From Haliclystus octoradiatus (lineage: Eukaryota > Cnidaria > Staurozoa > Stauromedusae > Haliclystidae), in contig OU744446.1 in the NCBI GenBank assembly GCA_916610825.1, positions 987,501 to 1,051,500 on the forward strand: 64,000 bases of DNA, written 5' to 3'. Both the position numbers and the translations under genes were made by a program. The notes under the pieces were generated by a model, which saw only the letters and a list, made by a program, of their open reading frames with translations, was not told the DNA's origin and made no database searches. Of this stretch, positions 44,401 to 59,400 are shown piece by piece. Numbering within the stretch: position 1 is the first letter of the stretch; each line of letters opens with the position of its first letter.

Positions 44401-47400
44401 ACTTTCAATTCGAAAGTAACTAGTTACAGTTACTTTTTCCGTTACTTTTTCTAAATAAATCTAAAAATATCCAACAGAAGCAATGAGATATATATGAAAT
44501 ATTGAAATAATATTTATGTATTTTAATTTGTTAATTTATCAAATCAAATGCTCTTTTAGAAAATAATAAATACCAAAACAAACACCCGACTAATAATTCA
44601 CAGCGATTCCTTTAGCGTGTTTGAATGAGCGGTCTAGTTATTCGATCCCCCTAATTATCATAACAAAGAAATCTCTAGCCTGCTCGCAGACTCACTGTCA
44701 AAATGTAATCTTGGTAAACAGTACTGTTTACCAAATTTACATTTTGACAGTGAGTCTGCGAGCAGGCTAAGAAATCTCAAGTTACGCGCCATTAGTTCTA
44801 TTTCAGGCTTGGTTGCTATGACAATTAATTGATCGAACAGACAAGTCAGACATAAAACGCTCGTTGAATCACTTGAATATTATAAACTCCGAAAAACAGA
44901 ATGTTTACATCCCCGAATGTAATTTTTTTGACATCCAAATTAATATATATTAATAATTATATATAATTAATTAATATAATGACAAGACTTCCTGCAGTTG
45001 CAGAAAACATTTGTTTGTGTTTTATTGTTCTTGGATGGTAACAATAGGAACAAAAGATTTTGCGATTGCGATCGAGAAGCTGCTAACTTTCAGCACTCTA
45101 TTGTGAAAAAAGTAACGTAAGAAAAGCGAAAATGTAGTGAAAAAGTAACGAGTAATCGTTACTTTATTTTTAATCCTAAATGTAACTAGTTACAAGTAGA
45201 AGTTACTTTTACAGAAAAGTAACTAGTTACAAGTAGCCTAGAAGTTACTAAAAAGTAACGATTACAAGTAACGTCGTTACTTTTGTAATCGTTACTAACA
45301 TCCCTGTTCATAGGTCAAACTTCAATGAAAATGTTCAGAAGAAAAGTTACAATTTATAGGAATTTTATCTGGCCCTGTCTGACAGTTATTACAACTCAAT
45401 GCCATGAATAGGCAATGAAAGCAAAGTGTTCTGAAAACATCAAATATTTTGATCGATGAAAAGTTTGAAAACTATGAAAACATTCATATTCACAATATTA
45501 AAATATGAAAACGCTTTGAAATTGCCATAAAACCTCCATGAAATTTCACACATTTTATAGTTTTTGTGCCAGCAGTGTTAGGTAACTGCAGCTCCTATAT
45601 TATTCTACATTACAATTACGGCTCCTCAAATTCTTATAATTTTATGCCTCTGAGAGGTTTTAAATCATGAAAAATATTTATGTAATTTCAAAGCTATCGT
45701 TTCTGATTGCAAACATACCCATATTTACTGTGTATTTTTAAACTGTACCAATGTAGGCTAAGATCATTTCCTATGTTAAAGTAATGATTTAATCAACTGT
45801 CATTTGTAATCATATCAAACTATATTTCTGATCACCTTCTTTTTAATTATTTTTAATAGTTACCAGATATTGATATGACACAACCTTCATCTGAATCTTG
45901 CCTTGATTATCATCACATCCAATTCAATTTATCATTGGTTCTGTTTGATAAAACTGTTATCATCACACAGGTAGAAAGATTTTGTTTATCACAAGGGTAG
46001 ATGACATAATATGCCAAGGAGATGAACTGCTTCCCGCCCACGGATGCTAATCATGACAAGACTTGCCTTTTTGCTATTGTTTATTACCGCATAAAAAATT
46101 AAGACAAGGAAGAAATGTCACACCTCACAACTAAGATTTACTTCAAACAAATCATCTAAGACAGTTTAACCTTGTTCATATCATTGTCCTTGTGCGTGCA
46201 GCCAAAAAATCTGGATAATAAACGGGTTGTGGTAGTAACCAGAATGAAATATTAAGGAATTAAATGGGTTGTGATATTAACGGGATTACACTGACATAAG
46301 GCTTATTTATACTACCAATAATGAATTAATTGGCGATTAATTACACATATCATCTGCTTACAAGTTTGATAATCTGATGATTTCCACTTTCATCATCAGC
46401 ATCATCGTCATCATCATTTATTAAGAAACTTTCAAGCCATTTGGCTTTTTTTCAAAGGGCTCCTACAGAATAAAATTAAAATAGTCACAAACTTTATGAA
46501 CCGTTCATGGACATTATTGAATAGCAGGTGTGAGCAACAGATAGACCTACTGAAAATGATTAAAAAGGCAAAAAAGAATAAAAACTTTAGAGTTGAAAGA
46601 TTATAGCCTTCACAAGTTCACAGCCGTATATCCTGGGAGGAAGGGGGGTTGCGACACCTCTTTGATTAGTTGCTCGCTCATTAACAACTTTGCAATATCT
46701 CAATTTTCAATGTTCTCTTTTTATTCAGAATGGAATATCAGAGTTTTATCATCCTAACCTTGAATTTGGTATGAATGTTTGTTTACTTTATCATAGATCC
46801 TAGTTTTTTAATCATTGTGAATCTCATTATTAATATCATACCGGTACTTGGCATGCAATTCATATTTAAAATAGCAGAGAGCCACAAATTGAGGATCCGT
46901 TCTTCATGCTTTTTTATATTTAGCTAGGTAATACACTAGATTTCAATCACATTCCAAACGGTAAACTGATCTAAATTGAGGACAGTTGACTTGTATCATT
47001 TCGCAACATGTCGTAGATTAATCAATTCATCTACTCTCCCCAGTTGTCATTACAGTAGTCAGACTGTCGCAAGGTGAAGGATCATGGGAACCTAATTTCT
47101 CAGAAAACTCACACAAAAAGGTTCCAATTATTAAGATAATTTAACATTTTTTGATTTTATACTTTTCCTGTTTTCAAATCTATGTTATCATGCTTCAAAG
47201 TAATTGAAACCTCAGAAATGTTGATTTCTTCGGAATTATGAAGCATTTTCTATTCAATTTTAAGCTGACAGTGTGGTCTTCAGGAGGCTGAAACCTTTGC
47301 GACGCCCTATTTGTAGTGTTGAAAACAGGATCTACCTTTAGAAATTTAATTCAATTTGGTATGCTGCTAAGCACTATATTAAAGGGAGAATACTGACCGG

Positions 47401-50400
47401 CGAACATTGCGCGCTCAACCAACTCATACGTCATCAATTTAAACAAAGCTTTGAGAAAAGCTGCCGTGCGTGTGAGTGAGCTTCGTTTTATTATTCTGGC
47501 CGTATGTTGATTTTATGGAAAGTACTTCAAATGAACAAATTAAAATCACAATTTGGGAGCTATACTACGTACTTATTTTAGCACGTTCTGGACTTTAATG
47601 TATTGTTTACTATGTGATCAACAGTATAAAAAGTATGATGAGCAGGAGCGTTTTTAGTCGATCAGTTCGATTGATATATTGAACGAAAGTAACACTAAAC
47701 AAGAACCTTGTTTAACATTTTGATTTTCGTTATAAAGCCAAATCCTTGTGTTTCTTGACATCTTAGGTCATCTTGCGTATCATAAAAGTTTGCCAACTAA
47801 TAACAAGGCAACTTCAGTAAATATAACCAAGGATAAATATACCAAAAGCAAACTAATGTGATAATTCAATAAAACTATGCGAATCTGAGTTAAATGCATG
47901 AAATAAATCGTTGTTTAAAAACATTGATTTGTTGATGATTGTCACAAGTTCACGGCTTCGGCATTTGTTCCTGTCTCGTGTTTTTGATTATTTCGTTCAA
48001 AACAATAGAATTAAGGCGAGGCCAACTCTGTTTCAAAACGAGTACTTGAATTTGGTATGAAGAATTCAAGTTCCGCGCGCAACGTTCCCCGGTCAGTATT
48101 CTCCCTTTAAAGACAGATGTAAACTAGTTCATGATGTAAAAAGTTCATGAGTTCATGAACGTGAAATTGCCCAAAAGTTCATAAACAGTTCATAAAAGTT
48201 CATGAACTGTTCATGAACTCATGGATTTTTTTCGCAGGGGATACAATGACTTTAACATATACCACTTTTTCAGCAATCACTGAACTTTTTTATTCTAGAA
48301 TCTTCTAATGTGTGTAATACTCATTGCATAACATCTGTTCTGTTATACCACTCAACTGGAGATTGTCTTTTGATATTTGTTGGAGTCAATAATTCCTTTG
48401 ATATAAAAGCTGTGTATATCTGTAATGGTAGGCATGATACTCAATTTATCATAAATTATACATCCTACAGTTTGTGCAACACATTAATCAATTGTATTTG
48501 CTAAATGATATACTGATATAAATATATAACTATAAGTTACCTTAAAGATTTGCTCAAACATACATCCCTGAATTCTCAATGTAAATATTTGTTTTCAACT
48601 TGCATCATTCAGTTTGCTATTATATCATAACAGAGTTTGTGTGGAATTTACCCCCAGATCTCCCCTGTGCTAACTTTATATGATTGAAATACTGTTTTGG
48701 ACGGCCTTAAGCAAGATATGTCGAGGGTATCACTAATAGTTTCATTCTGCGTGCAGATATTATTTCTAGTATGTGAATACTGGAATCAATTACTCAAATG
48801 CAATGTTTCGCGACCCAAGTTAACCTGGTAACGCTGGAAACTAATTGCAAATTTACTTATGATACAATCAATTTTGTTTTCTTTAGATGAGCCTTGTCGT
48901 TTTGTTGATGTTCATGATTCAAATGGCATGTCTTTTTCACTCTGGTTGTCAGCACAAAGTCATGTTATTGGTGAGCTATTTGACATGTCCGACTCCTTAG
49001 TGTAATGCAAAGGACACACATCAAATGATCCCATTTATATAATCCATGACCAAGGAGGTTCATGAAAGCTTAGTGAAAAGTGGAAAATGGATAATTTATC
49101 CATTTTAGAATTGTTATGAACTGTTTGTGGGCAGTCAATGTTCTATTAATAAACTGTTCATTAAGAATTGACATTTCATTTATAAACAGCCAGCATGAAT
49201 CATGAACTGTTTCACCTACTCCGATTATTTTTGTCAATATTATTTTTCTGCTGACGATTTCTAAACTACTTTGCTACAAGTTCTGGTTTCTCATATCCAA
49301 TAATTTTTTTTTCAGATTGGCATATTGTAGATTTGAAGGTTTTAGACGATATAGCTACCAGTGTTGGGCCTTCAAACTATATTTGTCTTGTGTCCAGTGA
49401 TAGTGAGAAGATGTATTCACTTATAAAGTTTAGCAACGAAAGTAAGAATGGTACAGCACATGTAGAATTGAATATCTATGATAACGAATGATGAATGTCT
49501 AGAGGAATGAGAAATGCAATTGAGTCAAAGAATACACGAATGCCGCAATGCTACTCTGTTAGCTACTCTGAGAAGTGATGCTCTTATGATTAGAAATATT
49601 CAATACTGATTCAAGTTGCATATTAATTTCAGCAGATTGCATGAATAATGGGATGTGATATTGTGATGGTTGTCGAGGCAGGACAACCCAGATCACATGT
49701 CCTTCCCCTCTGTTCAAAATTCATTGAGTTCATGGACTATTCATAAGCGTTAATAACCTTTACCATAAAGAGTTCATGTAAATTGGGTTAATTTTCTCAA
49801 GGGTTTAGCTGCAATTCCCTCTGGACCATTTCATCCGTGGCCATTAGATGGGTGCGTTGTCATTCAGGAGTTTTGAATCATGGCTCATCATATCATATCA
49901 AACAGTGAAACATTTATTTAACAGCCTGACACGAGAGGTAGATATATTGACCACTATATACAGGTGGCCTTATATACAGGGCTGATTCAATAGTAGGCCT
50001 ATACCAATATTAATCACTTTCTGCGCAATATGATTGTATCAACAGCGTTTCAATATTAGGGTTTTACCAAAAGTTTCACTCTTTCTATTTTATAAAAAAA
50101 TGCTATTTTATACATATCAAGAGTGACGAATATAGACAGGTGGCCAGGGTCTGAGAATCCATTTTCCCTTCCGGAAACCTGGATTTATATTCAAAAATCT
50201 TTGAAAAATTGTTTACGGAAATACTGAAAACCCATTAAAAATATCGCGCTGCAGGTGACCATTGTAACAGGTTAAACTGTAGTGCCAAACATTTGTATGT
50301 ATTGATTGAGAAAGCAGTTGTATTTATCATTTAGGTAGTACGTGGTCAACTGCAGTTAATATAAACAATGAAACAGGTGAATAATTGCACATTGAATATA

Positions 50401-53400
50401 TCAATCAATTTTATGATCATTCTGGATTATTCCGTAATATTAAAATTACATATGGTAGGTTTTCCAAACACCATTAATTGACTGACGATATATTCAAATA
50501 AAGACGTTGCCTCTTATTTTAACTTTTGTGTTGTTCCTAGTTCATGCACATTCTGACTATTGTCATGGTAACAATGGCTGTGCAATAATATCTTTAACTG
50601 GGATACATGTTTTATGGCAAACTGGTGATGTTGTTGTTTTTGGCAATGAGCTGTTGTTGTGGTGAGTTATTTTCAATGGTTTTAACATGAGTCTAACTAT
50701 CTTCATTACACTTATCCAAATTTGTATTTATCAGAAAGTATTCAAATATATATTGGATGGGATATTGCAAGCTATGCTTGAGCTATCTAAATGCACGACC
50801 AATCCGGGAACAGCTGTTAGAATGCCAAATTGCCAGCTCTCTCATAGCTTGAAGTCAGCAGAGTTGTGTGATGAGGCTAGAATGGATGTGCATGCGTTTC
50901 CATCTTGCTTTAATTAGTCCAGCTTGCAGTCATTCAGGTGCACACACACAATTCAGTTTACTCAAACACAATTCATTGAGTATCATCATGCACCTTAAGG
51001 AACATTATGACTCATTCTTATTCTCCTTGCGAAAATTGAAATAAATTTCTTTATACTGTAATCAATTTGTGTGTATACCTGGTATCAGGTATTTCTTAAT
51101 AAATGATGATGATAATTATCACCCTCTACCGTTGTTAGCCAATTATAGCAACACTTCGATGTACTTTTTTTAGTAATTTCAATTAAGTTAAATAGGGAAT
51201 AGGGTTTACACTGTTTATCAATGCGTGCGAAGGTGCTTGGTTTGGCGCAAGGACGGGCAAAGGTTTCCTTCTAGCAATTCAATCTAAGCTAATCAATTTG
51301 AGCCAAAACATACCAACCAAGCCAACAAAGCACCACCCTGGAATACTATTTCTAAAATATAACGTCGTAATCAACCTTAATCCTGCAATTTGATTGATTG
51401 GACCATGTGATTGGAAATTCAAGTGTAAACATTTTTTCAAAAATTCCCGTCGAAATGTGTCAATAAAATGTTGTCAGGTGCTCAAAGCTGAAGAAGAATA
51501 GGAAACAGCAATGTATTACTGTACTGAAGAAATAATATCAACAAAGCTATCTCTGTTTAAGAAATACCAACATTTTGAAGTTTTAATTTGATCCAAGGAA
51601 GTTTTAGTAAGTAAAAACATTGGATTCAAATTGAATTTTAAATCATTAATTCAAAATTCGAACGACCTTCTGAAATATAAACAAACTTGATTCTGATAAT
51701 TGTTTTATAGTAGTTTGGCTCCTTGTCTTGCTTTCAACATGTCACTTGTGTATTCCGCCATTTCGCGTGTAATAAATATGAATACAAACGCGACAAAGTG
51801 TGTTGTAACCCTTTACTCACAATGCAGTCAGAGATTTGACCTTAATAGGCCTACCGGTGTGCGGATTTCATTTTATTGAAGTGCACTATAGCTAGGTACA
51901 CTGTTTATAATTTCTAACAAGATGTTTTCTATATTTTCATACAATTCATTTATCAGTTTTATGTGTATTGTTGTGTACTGTAGTTACCTTCACGTTCCAT
52001 TCTGCTCCGTTGTGTCATCACATGTTGACGACCCTATTGTCCTGTTTGTGGCATCACCTGCTGGATATATTGCATTTGTAACACTATCAAACAAGGTATT
52101 TCCTATGATTCTTTTTTAAGTGCTTATTATCTTCTTTCACCACACAAACTGGTTTTGCGTCATGCAATTCTCACTAGGGCAATGATCACATGCTGCCGCT
52201 GCCGCGTGTATCTCCCCCTTCCTTATGCCATTTTATTGCATGGCAAAATATTGAAACTTCTAGATTTATTTCATTTTACATGTGTATATTATGTACAGGC
52301 AGACATTCTACCACCGCCACCTCTTTATCAGCAACCACCTGCCCAAGGTGACCACTTTAGTAATGTACAAAGTAATTGTTATTTCTCAACCACCCTGTGT
52401 GTAATGACCGCCTGTCTATAGAGGTCAATTTACGTTGATCTTTTAGATTACTGTTATGTACAGGTTTCACTGTATATGATACTAACAAATGCATTCATTG
52501 CCAACTGTGTTGCATCCGTGTGTCATGCCATGCCTTCCTTCTAGGTGTGGTTTGGTACAAACATCTTTCATTCTGCTGTCACACCCGTTGTTACACTGGA
52601 TTCAATTTCAACGTTATTCTTTGATTCGTTTAATGACCTTTATTACGTAAGTTAACCTTAGATAATTTCACCACAATGATAATTACAACCTTAAATTCTA
52701 TCACACATTTCACTTTTGGGATTATATTGATATGTATACAATGTTTAAGGTGTGAGAGAATTCCTCCTATCAGCTGGCAGTTCAATCAGTTCTAAGGAAA
52801 TTAACTTGGAACATTGGTTTGGTATCAGGGTTGTTTTCACAGTTTTCACAGACACGGGAACTTTGCTTTCTTTTGATTAAAACTGACTCTTATCTATAAA
52901 TATGATGATTACATATTTCTGAGCTTTCTATTTTGATTTATTCATTTTCAGATAAACAAATTCAGCAGTAGAAGAGAATTGATAAATGTAGCAGAGATGA
53001 TTGCCCAACAAGGTCTTGTCATTAATGAAATGTACATGGTTGATCAATCAGATGCTGATCAATTACCACTTAGTTACAATGAACGCATCAGCACTCAATG
53101 TATCTACTCTGAAGTCGAACTTATAATTGATGATGTGCAATCGATGTCGAGAGTTAGGACAATTCGCAGATGCCAATCAACTGCAACTAACGCTGGAGGT
53201 ATTCCTTTTGCCACAAACGATTGTGATCGTGAGGGTGATAATCGTCTGTGTTGTCTTGCCGCACCTCAACAAAGATATTATGTACATCTACCAGAAAATA
53301 TTTACCTTCAGAATGAACAATGTTTTAATTTCAGTGCAATCGTACATCTTAGAGACCAATATGGTGAGTGGATAATTTAGTTTCAATGTCTAGGTAGCTT

Positions 53401-56400
53401 AATATAAATATAATAATAATAATAATGGGATTGTTCCGCACCTTGATACAATGCTCAATGAAAACAGTCAAAGCGTTTATAGAATGAAAGTCAAAAATGA
53501 AGCAGTCTAGACACGAACAAGCAAATTGTGTGAGGATCACCTTGGAATGGCGTCAGGGTCCGACAAAAGGTTCAGCCTTCTGAAATCCTAGGGACATTTC
53601 AATTTTTTCTTCTGAATTTTGTCTAGCCTTCCAGTATCTAGGATCCCAGGATCCCTACTTTTGTCGGACTCTGAATGGCATGAAACCTGAAGTAGCATAA
53701 TTCTAATATATGTTGATTATCATCCTAATATCTAGTTGAACCTTTTATTCATAATCAAAACTGCAATGATTCACAGCACTTTGATTGGTCGACGGAGCAT
53801 GCAAGAAATTGAGGAAGCCTGCGAAACCTTGAAAATCAAAACATTGAAAACAACTTTCTTATTAATAATGTCAGGGAAACTAAATCTCAATTTCAACACT
53901 CGAGAAGCTAGAAAAAACTTTCCTGTGGCCTGTTTATTTATTACGCTTCCCTCGTGTCTCCAAACATAACTTGTGCAGTAATTTTGCAATGAAGCATGGC
54001 AACCCGTTCATGAACCCTTTAGTCCAATGATCTATTAACAAAAAATAATCTATTTAACGTTCATGAACTTTTGATGAACTGTTTTGATAAACCTCATAAA
54101 CTCATCAAAAATTTTCACAAGAGCCAGCTTTAGTCCAATGTTCAAAAATTCAATGTCTAGACCCAAAAAACTATATGCTCATTGGATGCAGATAATCTGT
54201 CGATTGAAATGTTTGATTGAAAAATTGTTTACATATTTAAGGTTTCTATGGACTGTCCAAGAAGATGGAGGTAAATGCAATTATGAACAAAGGGCTCTGC
54301 ACATATTCTCACAGATTCGTGTTCATTGCCTGGCTCTAAACATTACACTAATTATTCTTTGTTGAAAGTAATTAATTTCTGGAGTTGCTATGTTTTTTAA
54401 ATTATGTGTCATCATGTGTAATCATGATTGGTTTGTTCTTGATGAGGTAACTTATCCATTCTGTATCAATTTATTTCCTTGCTTAGATTGGCAAATTGTC
54501 TCTAGACCTTTACTTTCTTCATCATCTGTCCCTGGGGTTATAACTATCTGGCAGGCTGTCAAATTAGAGGATGAATTTGCAAATTCTGTTAAGCATGATG
54601 TAAGTAGACTCATCTCTTGTCTTGTCTCTCATCATCAGGCAATTATAGTTTAACAGTTTTCTCTTTTCGCAGCCTCTGTTTATTTGATTTATAAAATAGC
54701 AATGTTATTATATATTTTTTGATAATATTTTCCGTGATTTGTTTCAATGTTCGAAACTCTCTTTTGTTTATCAGTTTAATAATATATAATATATATAGTT
54801 TGAAAAGTAATTTGTACAGTATTTACCTTCACCTTCACTTTTCAAAATATACTGTTGCATATCTACACTGTTAGAAAGATGATACTTCAGAATGAAACAT
54901 TTGTAAATGGATATCTTTAACCGTTATTTTTCTATCAATTATATTTATGTACAATTCTTTTGTGACATCTTTTCCCTCAAATTGACTTTCAGGTTAGCAT
55001 TTGTGCGGCTGTAGCTGAAACATACCAGTTGCGTTCTGGTCAGACAACCGACTCAACCAATGTTGATATCAAGGTTAGTAAGGCAAGTTTATAAACACAG
55101 ATCCAAAGATGTTCATTTGCAATAAAGAAGTTCACAAAATCCTTAGAGCTCAGTGTTCCCATAATATTTACTTCTTAATTAAGAAGGCTAGATTTATACC
55201 AAATTACTTCTGACAGGGCAATACGTGTGTTGCTGACAAAATTCTGTGTTACGTGCGTATTTGGGAGCTTTGGTACAGTGATAACTTCAAAATACACAAT
55301 TTTTACAATTTTTCGTCTCAAAAATGCCCAAAATGTTTCTCAAAAGTTCTTGCAAATAGAACAGTTTCACATTTGAAGCATTTATGAAATTTTTATTATC
55401 ATTCTTTCTTTGAATTGTTTGAAAATCTTTGAAATCTTTTTTTTGCGAATAAACTTTTGTTTATATTGACGATATTGATCTTATCAAATGATCTTATTTT
55501 GTTTATGTTAAAAAGGTTTCAGGATCGAATGTTGGTTGTATTACGAGAAATCAAGAAAATAACAAAATGGTATTCCAGGTTAGTGTTCAACACAGAATTG
55601 TCTAAAAGCAATAATCACTAGGGACAGCCTCTCTCGGAGTAACTCATAAAACATTGTTTGACGCTAGACCACAGCGGATCTTTATGTTTATTCCTTACTA
55701 ACACGATGATTATGTCGTTAAGTCATGGTAAGGTCGTCCAATAATATTAATATTATCAATAAATCACCCAGGTCACCCTTAGCACTATGACAAATAGATT
55801 CTTTCGTTCAATAGGCTACAATGTTTGGGGTCTTCGGAACCTGACTTCCGGGACAGAACAAATTCAGCAGGCTTTCGGCTTTCATACTTCCTGTGTTTTG
55901 AAATTCATGTCAGCATCCTTCAAAATAAATCAAATTTCAGGAATTTTGGTAACATTTGTCAGAACTGTAAAGAAACATTTTAAATTCAATGACAGAAGGT
56001 ACCAATCTGACAGCATAGCTCCAGGAAGACTAGAATCTGTGTGACACCATGCCGTTCACCATAGAAATAGTGGGGCATTAAAATTGGGGCATTGGTTTGG
56101 GCATTCAACCTGCAGGGTCCAGGACAGGTTCAACTGTTTTTACATTCTCATCTTTAACATACTTTTTAGGATCATTTTACAACTTTTGTTCGTGTTGGTT
56201 GTCCACCTGGCCTCAGTGTCATGTTTGATGGTTACCAATCAAAAGTTAACATGGACGTTGAACATTATTGTTCAGACGGAGATTCATCTATCCCATGTTT
56301 TTTATTCGATAGAGGTAATGTATCTACTTTTAAATTTACGCTATTTCCATTTGTATGTCCGTATGTAAGGCGGGGATTCACAATGCCATTTTTGATGCAA

Positions 56401-59400
56401 TTGACTTGAAACACATATCAATAGGTTCGTTATTAACCAGAGGCGTACATGGCCGGCTTCATTTCTTAAATAAATACATCGAAGTTGATAAAAACCAATG
56501 AAAACTGTTTCCCTTTTCAACAACAATGCTTTCTCAGACTGAAGCGCTAACTAGCAGTTTCGCACTTGAATGAATTTCTATTGTCTCGCAAATACAAAAC
56601 AGCGCAATCCTTTGTTGCGACGTGACAGATAATTTGTGTATTTTCAACGTAGTAATTTTCAGAATGAAATTCAAACGTAAACAAACAAAACAACACGTAT
56701 ATTTATATGAAAATGAAACAAATAAGATGTGTCATCATCTTATCTTCAGTTGGAAATTATTTAATGATTGATCATAAATTATTATTTGAAAATGACTTGA
56801 ATATAAGGTTATGAAATTTGTAAACAAACCCGCGTTATGGAAATTAAATTACGAAGATAAAAATAAAAATATTTCCTGATTATTACAGCCAGTGTTAAAT
56901 TGTACAGTACTGCAATGAAATTTAATCAAAATATAGAAGCAATTGCAATACCAACTTCCACTTCATCAGTGACAACAAATAAATTAAAATATAATAAAAG
57001 AATGTGCATTGACAGTAATTAATGAAATAAGATGTAAAGATGATAAATAGTTTCTCATTCTATACTTTTTCAGAAGTCACTTGAGTCAAATGTTGAATAA
57101 CCACGTTATGGATAAAAAATAATCAATCAAATTTTTTCGGGATGTGACAGTGTTGTTAGGTGGAACATAATAAAATTTAGACAAACCCCAAAAAATTGTT
57201 ACCTTGCAGCTTTATGACACTCGGGTTAGAAATGTTTCTTTGATTTTTTTTTTTTGGGGGGGGGTGTATGGCTATTTAACTTCCACTTTCACTTCTCAGC
57301 TTTTTGCTTCTTTGAACAGCAAAAAATAAAATAGAATAATTTCTGAATTAAATTTCGGCTTCAATCATCTTTTTTACATAGATTTCTTCATGCATCTATT
57401 TGAACCAGTTAAGTCAGATGATTCACAACTCAATATAAGCATGCATTTGCATGCAACTCGAAATCTAGTTGTTATTAAAAAGATCATCAGTTTCGTTGAA
57501 AAGGCAAACCACATCTGAGTATCCTCTACTTGTTTAAAACTGATTTCTGATACATTTAAACTTAGCTAACAAACTCCCCATACAAACTCTCATTTTCCTA
57601 CCCCTCTTAATATCTCTTCTTACTGAATGTCCCACTTTTCATCCACACCAGGTGTATAATAATAATATAATAATTTACATTTCCAGTTACCTACTTAATG
57701 ATAAGTGCCTGTTTATTGAGGACATAATCACATTACATACCGTATTATTTAACGAACGAAATACTTAAAAGTTTCTACTATGATTACACAAACATTATTG
57801 TAAACAAACAAAATAAAATCGATTCATAACATTTTGGGAAATTGTAGTTTAAACTCGGTTTATACAGCGAATATACATTGAAACCTACACAATTGAGCCT
57901 AAAAATGTCTGAGGTGTCGACTTATACACTGGAAATAAGTTATACAAACACCATGTGTGCATCGACCATGCCATTTAACGTTTAACATCCATGAACTGTT
58001 TTGACAGAGATAACTATGCATGTCTGTGCCGTTAACCCTTTAATTTAATATAATATTCTTTAAGACATCTAGCTCAATTCCTCAACTTGATTCAATTCAA
58101 GAGAGAATGTTAAAACAAAAGTAACAATTGTAAAATGGCAATAATGCACAATGAGTTACACTGTTGGCCATCCAACTGTTCAGTACCAAATGATATCATT
58201 AACTACTTTAAATATCTCCCGTTTCTACTGATGTGAAGGTGCATCTATATACTTAATATACAGTTTGTGAACGTTAAATGGTGGGTTTGTCCTGAACTAT
58301 TTATGAACAAACGATAAAAAGCCCGTGAACATATAGTAAACAGTTCATGAACGTAAACTGGTCTGTCTTTCATGAACTATTGTAAAACTCGAGTGATTTT
58401 TGAATGCTGTTCTAGCAATTTGATTGGCTAACTCCCGTGTTTGGATCACGCAAGCCAAAACAACTTTGACATCATGATAGATAAAAACAAAACACCCAAA
58501 ATTTCATAATTATTGTAAATTAAAATTTGAATAACGTTAGCATTGTCAATGATAAATATTTCAGAATATTATAATTAAAAGTATTCTTCCTTTCGCGTCA
58601 TTTTGTTTGGTCATATGGCTATTCGGAGACAAAAACCAGCAAAAGTTTGCAAAACAAGACAGATCAAAATCATGGCGTTTGAAAGAATCGAAAGTGGTTC
58701 GAAAGTGCAATTCCGGATCTGTGATTCGAAGAAAGGCAAAATATGACGAAGACGTGAAGATTTATTGGAGAAAATTGATCTAATCAGTCAACTATTTTAT
58801 GTTAAATTCGTTTAAAAATAGTAAAATAGGTTTTGTTTCACAAAAGGGTTAGTGCACGGCTGCCGTGCAGTAGCCCTTTATTGATAAACTGTTGATGAAA
58901 ACGTCATAGAAGTGTTGTTCATGAACTGTGTTCACCAGGAGATTGTTTCATATTTTGTTGTAGTTGAGTATATGCTGATGAAAATGACATATTTTTTAGA
59001 ATTCAAACCACATTTCTGGCTCGTAGATCAGGCCATTGAAACCCAAGTGAGATACCCTGGCAACTTCACATTGAGTATTGTTGGAGGTGGTACAGAGATA
59101 TCAAGTATTGAAGATTATAGCATGGCAGAACAGATTAAATTCAATGTCGAGGCAGGGTTGGTAGTTAGTGAAACAGTTTATGGATTTATCTAGTTAGATG
59201 GACGTAACAATAACATAACTAATTGTATCACATACTATCATATTCGAGGCTTTGAAGGCTAACTTCAAAGTATAGTGTAGTAGCCTTGAAATCGATTTGC
59301 TGATTTTAGATTGAGATATGTATTCTTAAGTGATCTTTCATGCGATCACTATAATGCAATTTTGTATTTGGATCTAATTTGTAAGATAGCTGCAGTAGCA

